In this document: in pieces, positions 50,305 through 60,163 of the stretch | Position numbering within the stretch: the first letter of the stretch is position 1 | Layout of the letters: each line of letters starts with the position of its first letter | NCBI GenBank assembly: GCA_030680835.1 | Contig: JAUXUD010000001.1 | Coordinates: 49,111-113,110, forward strand | Reading direction: 5' to 3' | DNA length: 64,000 nucleotides | Source: Bacteroidota bacterium | GTDB taxonomy: Bacteria > Bacteroidota > Bacteroidia > UKL13-3 | Position numbers and translations under genes: made by a program | The notes under the pieces: model-generated | The model's input: only the letters and a program-made list of their open reading frames with translations | Databases searched by the model: none | What the model was told of the DNA's origin: nothing

Positions 50305-53103
50305 ATGTTCAAATTTAAACAAAGCTTTCTGTGTACACTCATTGTTACCTGTTTTGCAAAGGTTTTCGCACAGGTTGTCACAATATCGCCTTCGTTTGCA
50401 ACACAATCAGATACTATTATTGTACAGTTCGATGCATCAAAGGGCAATAGTCAGTTGGTCGGACAGGCTGTTGTATATGCACATACAGGTGTTATTACCG
50501 ATAAAAGCGCAACACCCTCAACCTGGAAATATGTGCAGGGAAACTGGGGTACCGACGATGCAAAAGTTAAAATGACAAACATCGGAAATAATTTATTTCA
50601 GTTAAAATATCATATCAATTCCTATTACGGAGTACCTGCAGGAGAAAAAGTTTTGAAGCTTGCATTTGTTTTTAGAAATGTAAACGGAAGCCTGGTTGGC
50701 CGGGAAGCCGATGGTGGCGATATTTACATTCCGCTTTCTGATGGTGCATATACAGCGCGGTTTTCTTTACCTTCTATTCCCGGCACATTGCTCACACCCA
50801 TTGATAGTATCCGCATTTTAGGAGTCAGTTCATTGAAGTCGAATCTTAAATTATTTGTGAACGATTCGCTTTATATGCAGCTAAGTAACGACAGTATCAT
50901 TACAAAAACTTTATATGCATCTCAATTGGGTTTAGGTAAATTTAATCTGGTTTTAATCGGAACTTTAAGTGGAAAATCAGTGTATGATACCTCTTATTTT
51001 ATTGTACGTAGCGGAGGGAATATTGGGGTTGCTCCCAACGGGATTGTTGACGGCATAAATTATATCAATGATTCAACAGTAATCCTTCAATTATTTGCGC
51101 CTTACAAATCTTTTGTTTACGCCATCGGAGATTTCAGCAATTGGGAACTGGATCCGCAATTTGAAATGAAAAATACACCCGATGGAAACCGGTATTGGAT
51201 TCGGATTAATAATCTTGAAAAGCTAAAGGAATACAGGTATCAATATATCATTGACAAAGAGTTATTGCGAATCGCAGATCCATATACAGATAAAGTTCTC
51301 GATCCCAATAATGATCAATTTATACCTGCTATAACCTATCCCTCATTAATACCTTTTCCTTCGGGAAAAACAAGTGGAAATATTTCGGTATTTCAAACCG
51401 CTCAACCGGCGTTTAACTGGCAGTATTCTTTGGCCTTCAATAAACCGGATGCTAAAAAGTTAATTATCTATGAACTGCTCATCAGGGATTTTATTGGCAG
51501 GCACGATTACCAAACCATGATAGATACCTTGAATTATTTGCAGACATTGGGAATTAATGCCATTGAACTGATGCCTTTTAATGAGTTTGAAGGCAATGAG
51601 AGCTGGGGTTATAATACATCATTTTATTTCGCTCCCGATAAATATTATGGAACAAAAAATGCGCTGAAATTATTTATTGATGAATGTCACCGCAGAGGTA
51701 TTGCAGTAATTATGGACATGGTGCTCAATCATTCATTCGGACAAAGTCCGATGGTGCGTATGTACTTTAATCAGGCAACCGGAAAACCTGCATCCAACAA
51801 TCCCTGGTTTAATGCAGATGCCAAACACCCTTTCAATGTAGGTTATGATTTTAACCACGAAAGTATGTATACCCAGAATCTGGTAGATACCGTTCTCAGA
51901 TATTGGATCCGGGAATATAAAGTGGATGGTTACCGTTTTGATTTATCAAAGGGATTTACCCAAACCAATAACCCAACTGATGTTGCCGCCTGGGGCAATT
52001 ATGATCAGTCGCGAATAAATTTATGGAAACGCATTGCAGATAAACTGAGAGCGGTTCAACCCGATTGTTACATGATACTGGAACATTTTGCCGACAACAG
52101 CGAAGAGAAAGTTTTATCGGATTATGGCTTTATGCTTTGGGGTAATATGAATGGTGCCTATACTGAAGCCAGCATGGGATATGCCAGCGACTTTGCATGG
52201 GCCTCCTACAAAGCGCGTGGTTGGAACAATCCAAACTTGGTGACCTATATGGAGAGCCACGATGAAGAACGCATGATGTATAAAAACATCACCTATGGAA
52301 ATTCGGTAAGCGGATATTCGATTAAGAATTTAAACACAGCTCTAGCAAGAATAGAACTGGCAGCAGCCTTGTTTATTCCTATTCCCGGACCCAAAATGAT
52401 CTGGCAGTTTGGTGAACAGGGTTATGATGTCAATATAGATTTTAACGGAAGGATTGGCAATAAACCCATTCGTTGGGATTACCTTAACAATGCAAACAGA
52501 AGAAGAGTTCATGATGTATACGCCGCACTGAATAAATTAAAATTATCAGAATCTGCTTTCAGCACTTCCAATTTTACTTTTTCTTCGGCATCAACTTTTA
52601 AAGTGCTTAAATTATCCGATTCAACCATGAACGTTTTGGTAGCCGGAAATTTTGCAATGACTCCGGTTTCACAAATTCCAGGTTTTCATCACAGCGGTAT
52701 CTGGTATGATTATTTTGCAGGAGATTCAATTGTTGTAAACAGTACCACTGATACACTGAAACTGAATCAGGGTGAATATAAATTATATACCGACAAACGA
52801 CTGGTAAAGCCTGTAATTACAGCTATTACAGGAATTAATGCAGGCATGGATTTGAATGAACAGCTTTTGGTATATCCCAATCCGGTACAGTCTGTTTTAA
52901 ATATTGAAATTCCGGATGAATTTGTTGGTAATGAAGAAATAAAAATTACCCTTATAAATAATATCGGACAAAATATTTTGATGAAATCTTTTAAGAATTT
53001 AAAATTATTTTCACTGAATGTTGAACCCATCTCCCCGGGATTTTATTTCCTTAAAATAGCGGGTATAGGTTTTAACTGCACTCAAAAAATATTAATCAAC
53101 TAA
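50305..53103 (+). CDS. GH13 alpha-amylase, secreted through T9SS
   Basis: Protein of 932 residues. After signal MFKFKQSFLCTLIVTCFAKVFAQ there are two beta-sandwich domains (about 24-160 and a CBM48-like one near 240-340), then a GH13 barrel. The four conserved regions are DMVLNH (471-476), GYRFDLSKG with nucleophile Asp546, ILEHF with acid Glu593, and ESHDEE with Asp653. The last ~85 residues (LLVYPNPVQSVLNIEI ... GFYFLKIAGIG) are a type A T9SS sorting domain. It would hydrolyse internal alpha-1,4 bonds of starch-like glucan at the cell surface. SusC follows after 3 bases. Confidence 0.94.
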   Translation: MFKFKQSFLCTLIVTCFAKVFAQVVTISPSFATQSDTIIVQFDASKGNSQLVGQAVVYAHTGVITDKSATPSTWKYVQGNWGTDDAKVKMTNIGNNLFQLKYHINSYYGVPAGEKVLKLAFVFRNVNGSLVGREADGGDIYIPLSDGAYTARFSLPSIPGTLLTPIDSIRILGVSSLKSNLKLFVNDSLYMQLSNDSIITKTLYASQLGLGKFNLVLIGTLSGKSVYDTSYFIVRSGGNIGVAPNGIVDGINYINDSTVILQLFAPYKSFVYAIGDFSNWELDPQFEMKNTPDGNRYWIRINNLEKLKEYRYQYIIDKELLRIADPYTDKVLDPNNDQFIPAITYPSLIPFPSGKTSGNISVFQTAQPAFNWQYSLAFNKPDAKKLIIYELLIRDFIGRHDYQTMIDTLNYLQTLGINAIELMPFNEFEGNESWGYNTSFYFAPDKYYGTKNALKLFIDECHRRGIAVIMDMVLNHSFGQSPMVRMYFNQATGKPASNNPWFNADAKHPFNVGYDFNHESMYTQNLVDTVLRYWIREYKVDGYRFDLSKGFTQTNNPTDVAAWGNYDQSRINLWKRIADKLRAVQPDCYMILEHFADNSEEKVLSDYGFMLWGNMNGAYTEASMGYASDFAWASYKARGWNNPNLVTYMESHDEERMMYKNITYGNSVSGYSIKNLNTALARIELAAALFIPIPGPKMIWQFGEQGYDVNIDFNGRIGNKPIRWDYLNNANRRRVHDVYAALNKLKLSESAFSTSNFTFSSASTFKVLKLSDSTMNVLVAGNFAMTPVSQIPGFHHSGIWYDYFAGDSIVVNSTTDTLKLNQGEYKLYTDKRLVKPVITAITGINAGMDLNEQLLVYPNPVQSVLNIEIPDEFVGNEEIKITLINNIGQNILMKSFKNLKLFSLNVEPISPGFYFLKIAGIGFNCTQKILIN

Positions 53104-53106
53104 AAT

Positions 53107-56100
53107 ATGAAACAAAAATTACTGTTATTTTTCTGTTTGTTCGTGGTTCAAAAAGCAATAGCACAAAAAATTGCGGGCAGAATTACCGACATGAAAAACG
53201 AAGCTGTTATTGGTGCAGTAATTCAGGTTGAAGGCACGAACTATGGATCAGCATCGGATGCTGATGGGTACTTTAAAATATTGAACCTGAAGCCGGGTAA
53301 ATATAAACTCAGGGTATCGTATATCGGCTACAGAAGTGAAGTTAGAGAAATAGATTTGCAGGAGGCAGACGTTATTGTAAATGTTACCCTGAAAGAAGAT
53401 CCCAAGAATCTGGATGATGTGGTAATTGTGGGATATGGAACACAACGCAGAAGGGAAATTTCGGGTTCGATCGTGAAGCTCGACGGCAAACAAATTACAG
53501 ATATGCCTGCCCCGAGTTTTGAAGCTGCTTTGCAAGGAAAAGCTTCGGGGGTGCAAGTGAGTGTTGGCAGCGGATTGGCAGGTTCCAGTTCCATTATCCG
53601 GATCAGAGGCATCGCATCCATTAGTGCAGGTGGAGATCCTTTGTATGTGGTAGATGGAATTCCCATTACACAAAACCAATTTTTGGTTGGTAACAGCGGA
53701 GGTATGAATAACAATCCGCTTGCTTCCATCAATCCGCAGGATATTGAGTCGATACAGATTTTAAAAGACGCTTCGGCAACGGGAATTTATGGATCACGGG
53801 GTTCAAATGGGGTTATATTAATCACCACTAAAAGAGGTGCAAAAAAAGGATTCAGAGTAGATTTTACTACACGGGTGGGTATCTCGCAGCCTACAGCAAA
53901 ACCCAATATGCTTAATTCAAAACAATACCTTCAAATTTATCAGGAGGCCTATGAGAATGATGGCGGCACAGGCAGGGCAAAATTACCCGGCAATATGAGC
54001 TGGGAACTGGCCGAAAAAACAAATACCAATTGGGTAGATGAAACCGTTGGCACCGGATTTAAACAAATGTATTCAGTGGGTTTATCAAAAGGAGCCGAAA
54101 AGTATAATACTTATTTTAACATCACGTATGATGATAACGGAAGTTATCTGATTGGAAACAGTTACGATCGTTTGAGTACCCGCTTTAATGCAGATGTAAA
54201 ATTAACCAAAAACCTAAACGCATCTTTATCCTCATCATTAAGCAGGGGAATTAATAACCGTGTGGATGCGGCCTGGAGCGGGGGATTGGGAGCTGCCATG
54301 TCAACAACATTACCCATTTACCCGGTACGAAACGCAGATGGAACTTACTTTAACAATGGCGTAAACAATCCGGTTCGTACCCGCGATTTAAGAAAATGGA
54401 GAACCCAGGAAACAAGAACCATCAATAATATCACATTGGATTATCGTCCATTCAAAGGCTTATCGGTTAGGGGTTCGGGTTCATACGACTATATGGACTT
54501 AACGGAGGATATTTATGAACCCAGGGAATACATCAATTCCACCCATGCAGGTAATGCCTATCGTAATCCTACATGGGTAAGCAATTACAACTATAATATT
54601 ACCGCACAATACGATTATGATTATTTATTGAAAAGCAGGTTTAGCCTCATGCTCGGAAATGAATATCAGCACTCATTAACAAAGGGTCAAAACATTTCGT
54701 ATACCAACGCCAATGGTCCGGTGTATAAAGGTATAAATGATGATGCAGTAAAAGCGGCTCCCAAAAATACTGCCTCCCAGGAATGGGCTTTTATCAGTTA
54801 TTTTGGACGTTTAAATTATAATTATGCCGGCAAATTATTTGTAACATTAACCGGCAGGGTAGATGGTTCTTCACGGTTTGGTATCAATAACCGATATGGA
54901 TTTTTTCCATCTGCATCAATCGGATATGTGGTAAGCCAGGAAAATTTCATCAAAAGAATTCCGCAGATAAGCTTTTTAAAAGTACGGGCAGGTTATGGTA
55001 AAACAGGAAACGCCGACCTTCCCAATTATCAGTGGCGGGGAACTTTTGTGCCGGCATCGGTTGCGGGTAATTATAATGGCCAGCCTTTTTCAAATCCTTC
55101 GCGACTTGAAAATCCGGATTTGAAATGGGAAACTTCCTTAACTATAGATGCTGCCCTTGAACTGGGGTTATTAAAAGACCGGATTACCATGGAGTTTGGA
55201 GTGTATCAAAAACTATCATCGGATGTTATTCTTAATTTAACGGTTCCTCCTTCTTTTGGTTTTTCAAACTATTGGGATAATGTGGGCAGTATCAGAAACC
55301 GGGGTATTGAATTTTCATTGCATACTATAAATATTGATAAAGCTAAATTTAAATGGACCAGTGATTTTAATGTAGCACGTAACTTTAATGAAATTACAAA
55401 TATCGGAGCTTATTCATCTGATGCAGTGAGTGGGGGAACCAATGATACAAGAGTAGTGGTAGGTTCACCGGTAGGAACCAATTTCCTTGTACGATTCAGT
55501 CATGTAGATAAGCAAAACGGGCTCCCGGTTTACCTGGATATTAATGGTAAAGAAACCTATACCTGGGACCCCGTTAACCGGGTTTCGGTAGGCAGTGTTT
55601 TGCCCAAAGCAGTAGGTGGTTTTACCAATACATTTAACTATAAAAATATTGACCTGAGCTTTTTAATGGTATTCAGTTACGGAGGCAATATTTATAATTC
55701 TTCTTCAAAAAGGCAGATTGGAGTTGTTACCGATTGGAATATGACAACCGATATTTTTGATCGCTGGCAAAAACCAGGTGATGATGCAAAATATCCAAGA
55801 CTCACTCAAAATACGTTAACCTATGGTTCAACAACACCCTGGATTAATACAACGATGTATCTGCATGATGCTTCGTATGCCCGGCTCAGAAATGTTACCC
55901 TATCCTATAACTTCGATAAAAAATTAATCAGCCGCGCAAAAATACAAACTGCACGTTTGTCGTTTATTGCTACCAACATTTTTGTAATCACAAAATATCC
56001 CGGACTTGATTCGGAAATTGCACGCGATTTTGAAAACGCAACAGACCGGAATATGAGTCCGAATATTACCTACCTCACACCGCCACAGGAAAAAACATAT

Positions 56101-56127
56101 AGTATTCAGTTAACCGTAGGATTTTAA
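53107..56127 (+). CDS. susC: SusC/RagA-family TonB-linked outer-membrane importer
   Basis: Protein of 1006 residues. Signal peptide (to AIAQ) is followed by a CarboxypepD_reg domain (about 22-100), the plug (about 115-235, with SGSIVKLDGKQITDMPAPSFEAALQGKASGVQV and SATGIYGSRGSNGVILITTKRG) and a large barrel ending in YSIQLTVGF. It imports oligosaccharides with SusD as lid. The neighbouring amylase and GH31 point to alpha-glucan as the substrate. It is ten bases upstream of susD and three after the amylase gene, so one operon is likely. Confidence 0.95.
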   Translation: MKQKLLLFFCLFVVQKAIAQKIAGRITDMKNEAVIGAVIQVEGTNYGSASDADGYFKILNLKPGKYKLRVSYIGYRSEVREIDLQEADVIVNVTLKEDPKNLDDVVIVGYGTQRRREISGSIVKLDGKQITDMPAPSFEAALQGKASGVQVSVGSGLAGSSSIIRIRGIASISAGGDPLYVVDGIPITQNQFLVGNSGGMNNNPLASINPQDIESIQILKDASATGIYGSRGSNGVILITTKRGAKKGFRVDFTTRVGISQPTAKPNMLNSKQYLQIYQEAYENDGGTGRAKLPGNMSWELAEKTNTNWVDETVGTGFKQMYSVGLSKGAEKYNTYFNITYDDNGSYLIGNSYDRLSTRFNADVKLTKNLNASLSSSLSRGINNRVDAAWSGGLGAAMSTTLPIYPVRNADGTYFNNGVNNPVRTRDLRKWRTQETRTINNITLDYRPFKGLSVRGSGSYDYMDLTEDIYEPREYINSTHAGNAYRNPTWVSNYNYNITAQYDYDYLLKSRFSLMLGNEYQHSLTKGQNISYTNANGPVYKGINDDAVKAAPKNTASQEWAFISYFGRLNYNYAGKLFVTLTGRVDGSSRFGINNRYGFFPSASIGYVVSQENFIKRIPQISFLKVRAGYGKTGNADLPNYQWRGTFVPASVAGNYNGQPFSNPSRLENPDLKWETSLTIDAALELGLLKDRITMEFGVYQKLSSDVILNLTVPPSFGFSNYWDNVGSIRNRGIEFSLHTINIDKAKFKWTSDFNVARNFNEITNIGAYSSDAVSGGTNDTRVVVGSPVGTNFLVRFSHVDKQNGLPVYLDINGKETYTWDPVNRVSVGSVLPKAVGGFTNTFNYKNIDLSFLMVFSYGGNIYNSSSKRQIGVVTDWNMTTDIFDRWQKPGDDAKYPRLTQNTLTYGSTTPWINTTMYLHDASYARLRNVTLSYNFDKKLISRAKIQTARLSFIATNIFVITKYPGLDSEIARDFENATDRNMSPNITYLTPPQEKTYSIQLTVGF

Positions 56128-56137
56128 TTTTAATCGT

Positions 56138-57568
56138 ATGAAAAAGTTAAATATATATTTGATCATTTTAATTACCGGCATCATTTCGATAAGCAGTTCC
56201 TGCAAAAAAGTGCTGGATATTCCTCCACCGAATGAAACACTTTCTCAGAATGCATTGGAATCAACCCAGGATTATCAAAACCTGCTTAACTCGGCATATA
56301 ATTCGGTGGCCAATGCGCTGGGAGGGAACGCACTTATTTTTAATGAAATTTTGAGTGATAACCTGGAAAAGCCATTTAATAATAACGATTTTACCGAAGT
56401 GTTTAATCACAATACATTGTTTTTTAATGGTACCATCAGTTATTTTTACGGACAACCTTACGAAGCGGTTTTCAGAGCCAATTATTTAATGGAGCATGCC
56501 GATGACAAGGGTGTACTTTCGGCAGCAGATAAAAACAGGATGCTTGCAGAATGCAGGTTTATAAGAGCATTGAGCCATTTTGAACTGCTTAAATTATTTG
56601 CACAACCTTATGGTTATACCAGCAGCAACAGTCACCTGGGTATTGTTATTAAAAAAACAAGTTCACCCAAACCCCTGGCACGTAATACGGTAAAAGAAGG
56701 TTTTGATTTTATAATAGAAGAACTGAAATATGCGATTGCTAATCTTCCGGTATCCAACGGAAATTACGCCGATAAAAATGCAGCCAAAGCATTATTGGCA
56801 AAAGTTTATTTTTGCATGAACGGATATACCGAAGCAGGTAAAAGCAATTATTCTTTGGCAGCACAATATGCCGATGAAGTAATCAGCTCGGGTGCTTATA
56901 CATTATCGGATACAGGAAATGTTTTTGCAAGTGCAGGTGCATCAGAAGTAATTTTTAAAATTGTGAGCACTTCATCATCCGATAACCGTGCAGGTGCATT
57001 TAACGGAAATTATCGCTGTGATGGAGGTAAAAATCCACAGCTGCGGTTTACAAAAGAATTATATATTATGGCTAAAGATACTACCGGAGGTGCAGATAAA
57101 AGAGGTAACTACTTTGAACTGTTTAATGCAGGAAAAGAGAATGAATATATCGGCTATAATAAATTTAACATGGATTACTTTAATGTTGCCTATCTTCACC
57201 TTACCGATATGAAATTATTAAGGGCAGAAGCATTGGCCGAATCGGGAGGATCATTAACTGTTGCCATACAGGATGTAAATGATATTAAGAAAAGAGCATA
57301 CGGTACCGGCAGTACAAAAATACTGAGCAGTTCTGCTGTTGCTTCAGATGTAATAACAGCTGCAAGATATGAGCGCAGGTTGGAAATGGCAGGAGAGGGC
57401 GACCGTGTTTTTCAGATGAAACGCATGGGTGCCAAAGGGGAATTGATAAACGGATTGCCGGTAAAAATAAGAAAGGCCCCATGGAATTGTCCGGGTATGA
57501 TATTGCAGTTTCCAATTGCTGAAAGAACATCTGTTTTTATAATGAATGAAACCGGTGGATGTAACTAA
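56138..57568 (+). CDS. susD: SusD/RagB-family nutrient-binding lipoprotein
   Basis: Protein of 476 residues with lipoprotein signal MKKLNIYLIILITGIISISS ending SC (Cys22) and then KKVLDIPPPNETLSQNALES. The helical N-terminal TPR-like part has LLNSAYNSVANA and CRFIRALSHFELLKLFAQPYG, and the C-terminus has ARYERRLEMAGEGDRVFQMKRMG, all typical of SusD. It forms the surface lid that captures glycans for SusC. A heptamer array follows three bases after the stop codon. Confidence 0.95.
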   Translation: MKKLNIYLIILITGIISISSSCKKVLDIPPPNETLSQNALESTQDYQNLLNSAYNSVANALGGNALIFNEILSDNLEKPFNNNDFTEVFNHNTLFFNGTISYFYGQPYEAVFRANYLMEHADDKGVLSAADKNRMLAECRFIRALSHFELLKLFAQPYGYTSSNSHLGIVIKKTSSPKPLARNTVKEGFDFIIEELKYAIANLPVSNGNYADKNAAKALLAKVYFCMNGYTEAGKSNYSLAAQYADEVISSGAYTLSDTGNVFASAGASEVIFKIVSTSSSDNRAGAFNGNYRCDGGKNPQLRFTKELYIMAKDTTGGADKRGNYFELFNAGKENEYIGYNKFNMDYFNVAYLHLTDMKLLRAEALAESGGSLTVAIQDVNDIKKRAYGTGSTKILSSSAVASDVITAARYERRLEMAGEGDRVFQMKRMGAKGELINGLPVKIRKAPWNCPGMILQFPIAERTSVFIMNETGGCN

Positions 57569-57637
57569 GAATGTACGATGTACGATATACGATGTACGAT
57601 GTACGATATACGATATACGATGTACGATATACGAATT
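57569..57637 (+). repeat. Heptamer array after susD
   Basis: About nine copies of GTACGAT/ATACGAT begin three bases after the susD TAA. The orientation is opposite to the array at 38899. It ends near TTACTAATA, a junction also seen beside the array at 281-289. Confidence 0.9.
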
Positions 57638-57662
57638 ACTAATAAATATTAATATTCATAAC

Positions 57663-58157
57663 ATGAAAAATACATATAAATTAATAATGCTGCTTTTGTT
57701 TTTTACAACAATATTCAGCAATTGCAAAAAAGAACTGAAAGAAATTGGTGCTGTACAGAGTAAAATTGAAGGTATTAAAGGGAAGTGGGAGTTAACCAGA
57801 ATAATTATGGTTGATACTCTGGCAACCGTGCCTGAACCCATTGAAATTACTGATTATTTTCAGTCGTTTGCAAAAATGCCAGGAATAACATTTGATATTG
57901 GCAACAACACCTATACTTCGGATGTTACAGGCATTGCCTATGATTTTTTTGGAAGTGCAGGTACCTGGGCATTTGATGACCCCCAATATCCCAAAACACT
58001 TACTTTAACTGCCAGTGGCAAAGCACCTGTTGTATTTGGATTATTGGCTTCCATCAGACCCATTGATGCAAATCTGAAAATTCAGAAATACAAATATTGC
58101 GATTCGGCCATGACGGATTTTAAATATGCTTACCAGTTACAATTAGAAAGACGTTAA
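57663..58157 (+). CDS. DUF5004-like lipoprotein of the glucan locus
   Basis: Protein of 164 residues. ATG at 57663 gives the lipoprotein signal MKNTYKLIMLLLFFTTIFSN ending C (Cys21); the upstream ATG at 57546 would read through the heptamer array and is rejected. The body (GIKGKWELTRIIMVDTLATV ... FGSAGTWAFDDPQYPKTLTLTASG) is the lipocalin-like DUF5004 pattern. It lies behind susD where SusE/SusF-type genes often lie, so a surface accessory role is inferred. It is followed within 12 bases by the next gene. Confidence 0.78.
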   Translation: MKNTYKLIMLLLFFTTIFSNCKKELKEIGAVQSKIEGIKGKWELTRIIMVDTLATVPEPIEITDYFQSFAKMPGITFDIGNNTYTSDVTGIAYDFFGSAGTWAFDDPQYPKTLTLTASGKAPVVFGLLASIRPIDANLKIQKYKYCDSAMTDFKYAYQLQLERR

Positions 58158-58168
58158 TTTAAATTATC

Positions 58169-59020
58169 ATGAAACTTAAAAAATATTTTTATATCATTGG
58201 GTTACTTTCAATTTCATTTATCAAAGTATCAGCGCAGGTGGGCTGGATTGAACCCGCTCCTACAGATGTTACCAAGCCCGTTAAAATTTTTGTAGATTTA
58301 AGCAAAACCACCAACAAATCGCTGGATGGAAATGCAGGTCCGTTTTATATCTGGACATGGAAACCGGTTGAGCTGGCAGCCGGCGATTCCAATGTAAATG
58401 GTTTGGGCGACAAGCCCTGGAAAAACTCAAACGACCGGCTAATTATGACACCGGAGCCGGATAAAGGGGCAAGGGTATTTAGCTTTACCATGATCCCCAC
58501 AAAATTTTATGGGGTAACACCTGCGGCAGTTTACCAGTCGGGCATTTCACTTTTGGTAAAGCCCAAGGATGGTGGCGGATACGGAGACCCGGATTTAAAA
58601 ACAGAAGATATAACAATCCCAATTGAACCCCCATCCACCGATAAAGGTTTAATATATTGTTTACCGGGCACTTTGTTTGATAATGATTTAACAAGCATTG
58701 TATACGACAATCCGAAAGAATCGAAAATAAGCATGCAAAACATAGGCACCAATGATTGTTATTTACACATTAAGGCAACAGATGCTGATGGCATTGCTTA
58801 CCAGGTTGCACCCTTTTTTCTGGTTCAGGATTTTCCGCAGCTGCAAATGAAGAAAATGCCTGATGGCAGATTTAAAACAACCCTGATTCTGCGTTCATTT
58901 TTAAACATTCCGGATGGAAAAGTAATCAAGAAACTGGAAGTAACCGTTCGGAAAAAAGACTGGCTTTCATCTGCCGATCAAACCGATAAAGTATGGGCAT
59001 TAAAATTGGGTTGCCAGTAG
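58169..59020 (+). CDS. Secreted two-domain protein related to the amylase N-terminal domain
   Basis: Protein of 283 residues with signal peptide MKLKKYFYIIGLLSISFIKV ending SAQ. Residues ~24-150 have the same motif order as the first domain of the amylase (Trp-rich strand, DRLIMTPEPDKG, then FYGVTPAAVYQSGISLLVKPKDGGGYGD), and residues ~155-283 appear to be a second, diverged copy (GRFKTTLILRSFLNIPDGKVIKKLEVTVRKKDW). There is no lipobox or T9SS domain, so it is periplasmic or otherwise exported. Glucan binding is inferred from position and similarity, not shown. Confidence 0.65.
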   Translation: MKLKKYFYIIGLLSISFIKVSAQVGWIEPAPTDVTKPVKIFVDLSKTTNKSLDGNAGPFYIWTWKPVELAAGDSNVNGLGDKPWKNSNDRLIMTPEPDKGARVFSFTMIPTKFYGVTPAAVYQSGISLLVKPKDGGGYGDPDLKTEDITIPIEPPSTDKGLIYCLPGTLFDNDLTSIVYDNPKESKISMQNIGTNDCYLHIKATDADGIAYQVAPFFLVQDFPQLQMKKMPDGRFKTTLILRSFLNIPDGKVIKKLEVTVRKKDWLSSADQTDKVWALKLGCQ

Positions 59021-59204
59021 ATTTTGGATTCAGGTTTCATTGAGAATAATTATTCTCTATCTTTCGATTTTGTGGAAAAAACGAAACACGTTTGCATACA
59101 ATTTTAAATGTGCACTAAACTTTTATAAAATTCAATTTTTTTGAATTCTCATTTTTGCAAATTCCGGATAAAAATGTCAAAATGCGAATAAATAAAACAA
59201 TAAA

Positions 59205-59234
59205 AAAGAGCCGCTTCAGGCGAAACGGCTCTTT
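59205..59234. terminator. Intrinsic terminator hairpin
   Basis: AAAGAGCCG (59205-59213) pairs with CGGCTCTTT (59226-59234), with an inner TTC/GAA pair. The run of A just before it gives a T-tract for the minus-strand DUF4382 gene; on the plus strand the T-tract is short. Confidence 0.8.
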
Positions 59235-59253
59235 AAAATAATTATATAAATCA

Positions 59254-60042
59254 TTATGGGATATTCACTGTTCCAAGATTGGTTTCTGCATTGGCGGTAA
59301 TGTATACCGGATTAATAACCTTTACTACAGAGGTATTATTTGAGAATGTTAAATAATAAGAACCGGCCACGAGTCCGCAAATTTTAAAGTACCCGTCGGA
59401 ACGGGAGTATGTAGCAAAAGTATCATTGATGTTTCCAACAGGAATTGCATAGACATAATTTGCAGCCAAATCAGGATTTATATCACCTGATACGGAGCCT
59501 GAATTATCTGCCAGGAAGCCCCGAATCACGGGTTTTAAAGCATAACCCCCATTGCCTTTTAATACAACTGATTTGTTTGCATTAAAATCAAGCCAAATCA
59601 CATAGTTTTTCCCTGCCTCACAAGTCTGATTGATATTGATTTTCAATCCTGATTCTTCAGCAGAAGGCGCTTCCATTAGGATTGTAACACCGTTTAAAAC
59701 CAGGTAATTATTGGTACCCAAAACAAGCCTTATTTGTGTTACATGTCCGGCAAGTATGCTGCCATGTGCAAGCAAGGTATCCTTTCCATTATTGAAATCG
59801 AGCAAATTATATGCTCCGGCCCGGGATATATTAACCTTGGCCCAACCCGAACCTTCTACATGTACCAAAACTTCCCTGATATCCACAACAACTTTTTCGT
59901 ACAAACCAGAGGCATCGGTCATTCTTACGTCCATGGTTGAGAAACCTGCATTTTCACTAGACTTCTTTTTACAGCCAATCAAGGCCATTATCACCAACGC
60001 AACCAGCATCGATAGATAAATTAACATGCTTTTGTATTTCAT
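59254..60042 (-). CDS. DUF4382 domain-containing lipoprotein
   Basis: Protein of 262 residues. ATG at 60042 puts the lipoprotein signal (MKYKSMLIYLSMLVALVIMA ending IGC, Cys24) at the front; the TTG at 60093 adds an implausible leader. DUF4382 motifs include MTDASGLYEKVVVDIREVLVHVEG, NLLDFNNGKDTLLAHG and HVTQIRLVLGTNNY. The C-terminal part (SGSVSGDINPDLAANYVYAI ... YYLTFSN) is a carboxypeptidase-regulatory-like sandwich. Probable surface-attached adhesion or binding protein; ligand unknown. Confidence 0.85.
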   Translation of the reverse strand: MKYKSMLIYLSMLVALVIMALIGCKKKSSENAGFSTMDVRMTDASGLYEKVVVDIREVLVHVEGSGWAKVNISRAGAYNLLDFNNGKDTLLAHGSILAGHVTQIRLVLGTNNYLVLNGVTILMEAPSAEESGLKININQTCEAGKNYVIWLDFNANKSVVLKGNGGYALKPVIRGFLADNSGSVSGDINPDLAANYVYAIPVGNINDTFATYSRSDGYFKICGLVAGSYYLTFSNNTSVVKVINPVYITANAETNLGTVNIP

Positions 60043-60163
60043 AATCTGATACATTAAAGTGAATAGAACACAAAAAGCATTCCTCTTATCCATTCAGATT
60101 TGTTTTTATACCAAATTCTGACAATTAAATGGGGAAATTAATTTATAAGTTGCTGCAGTTTTA

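Noticed and set aside
53248..53732. Two minus-strand ORFs of 134-143 codons opposite susC
   Set aside because: Antisense frames over the strongly conserved plug domain; no coding signature.
57546..57662. N-terminal extension of the DUF5004 lipoprotein through the heptamer array (repeating VRCTIYD)
   Set aside because: The lipoprotein signal starts at 57663; the extension is a frame that happens to stay open through a 21-base period and overlaps susD.
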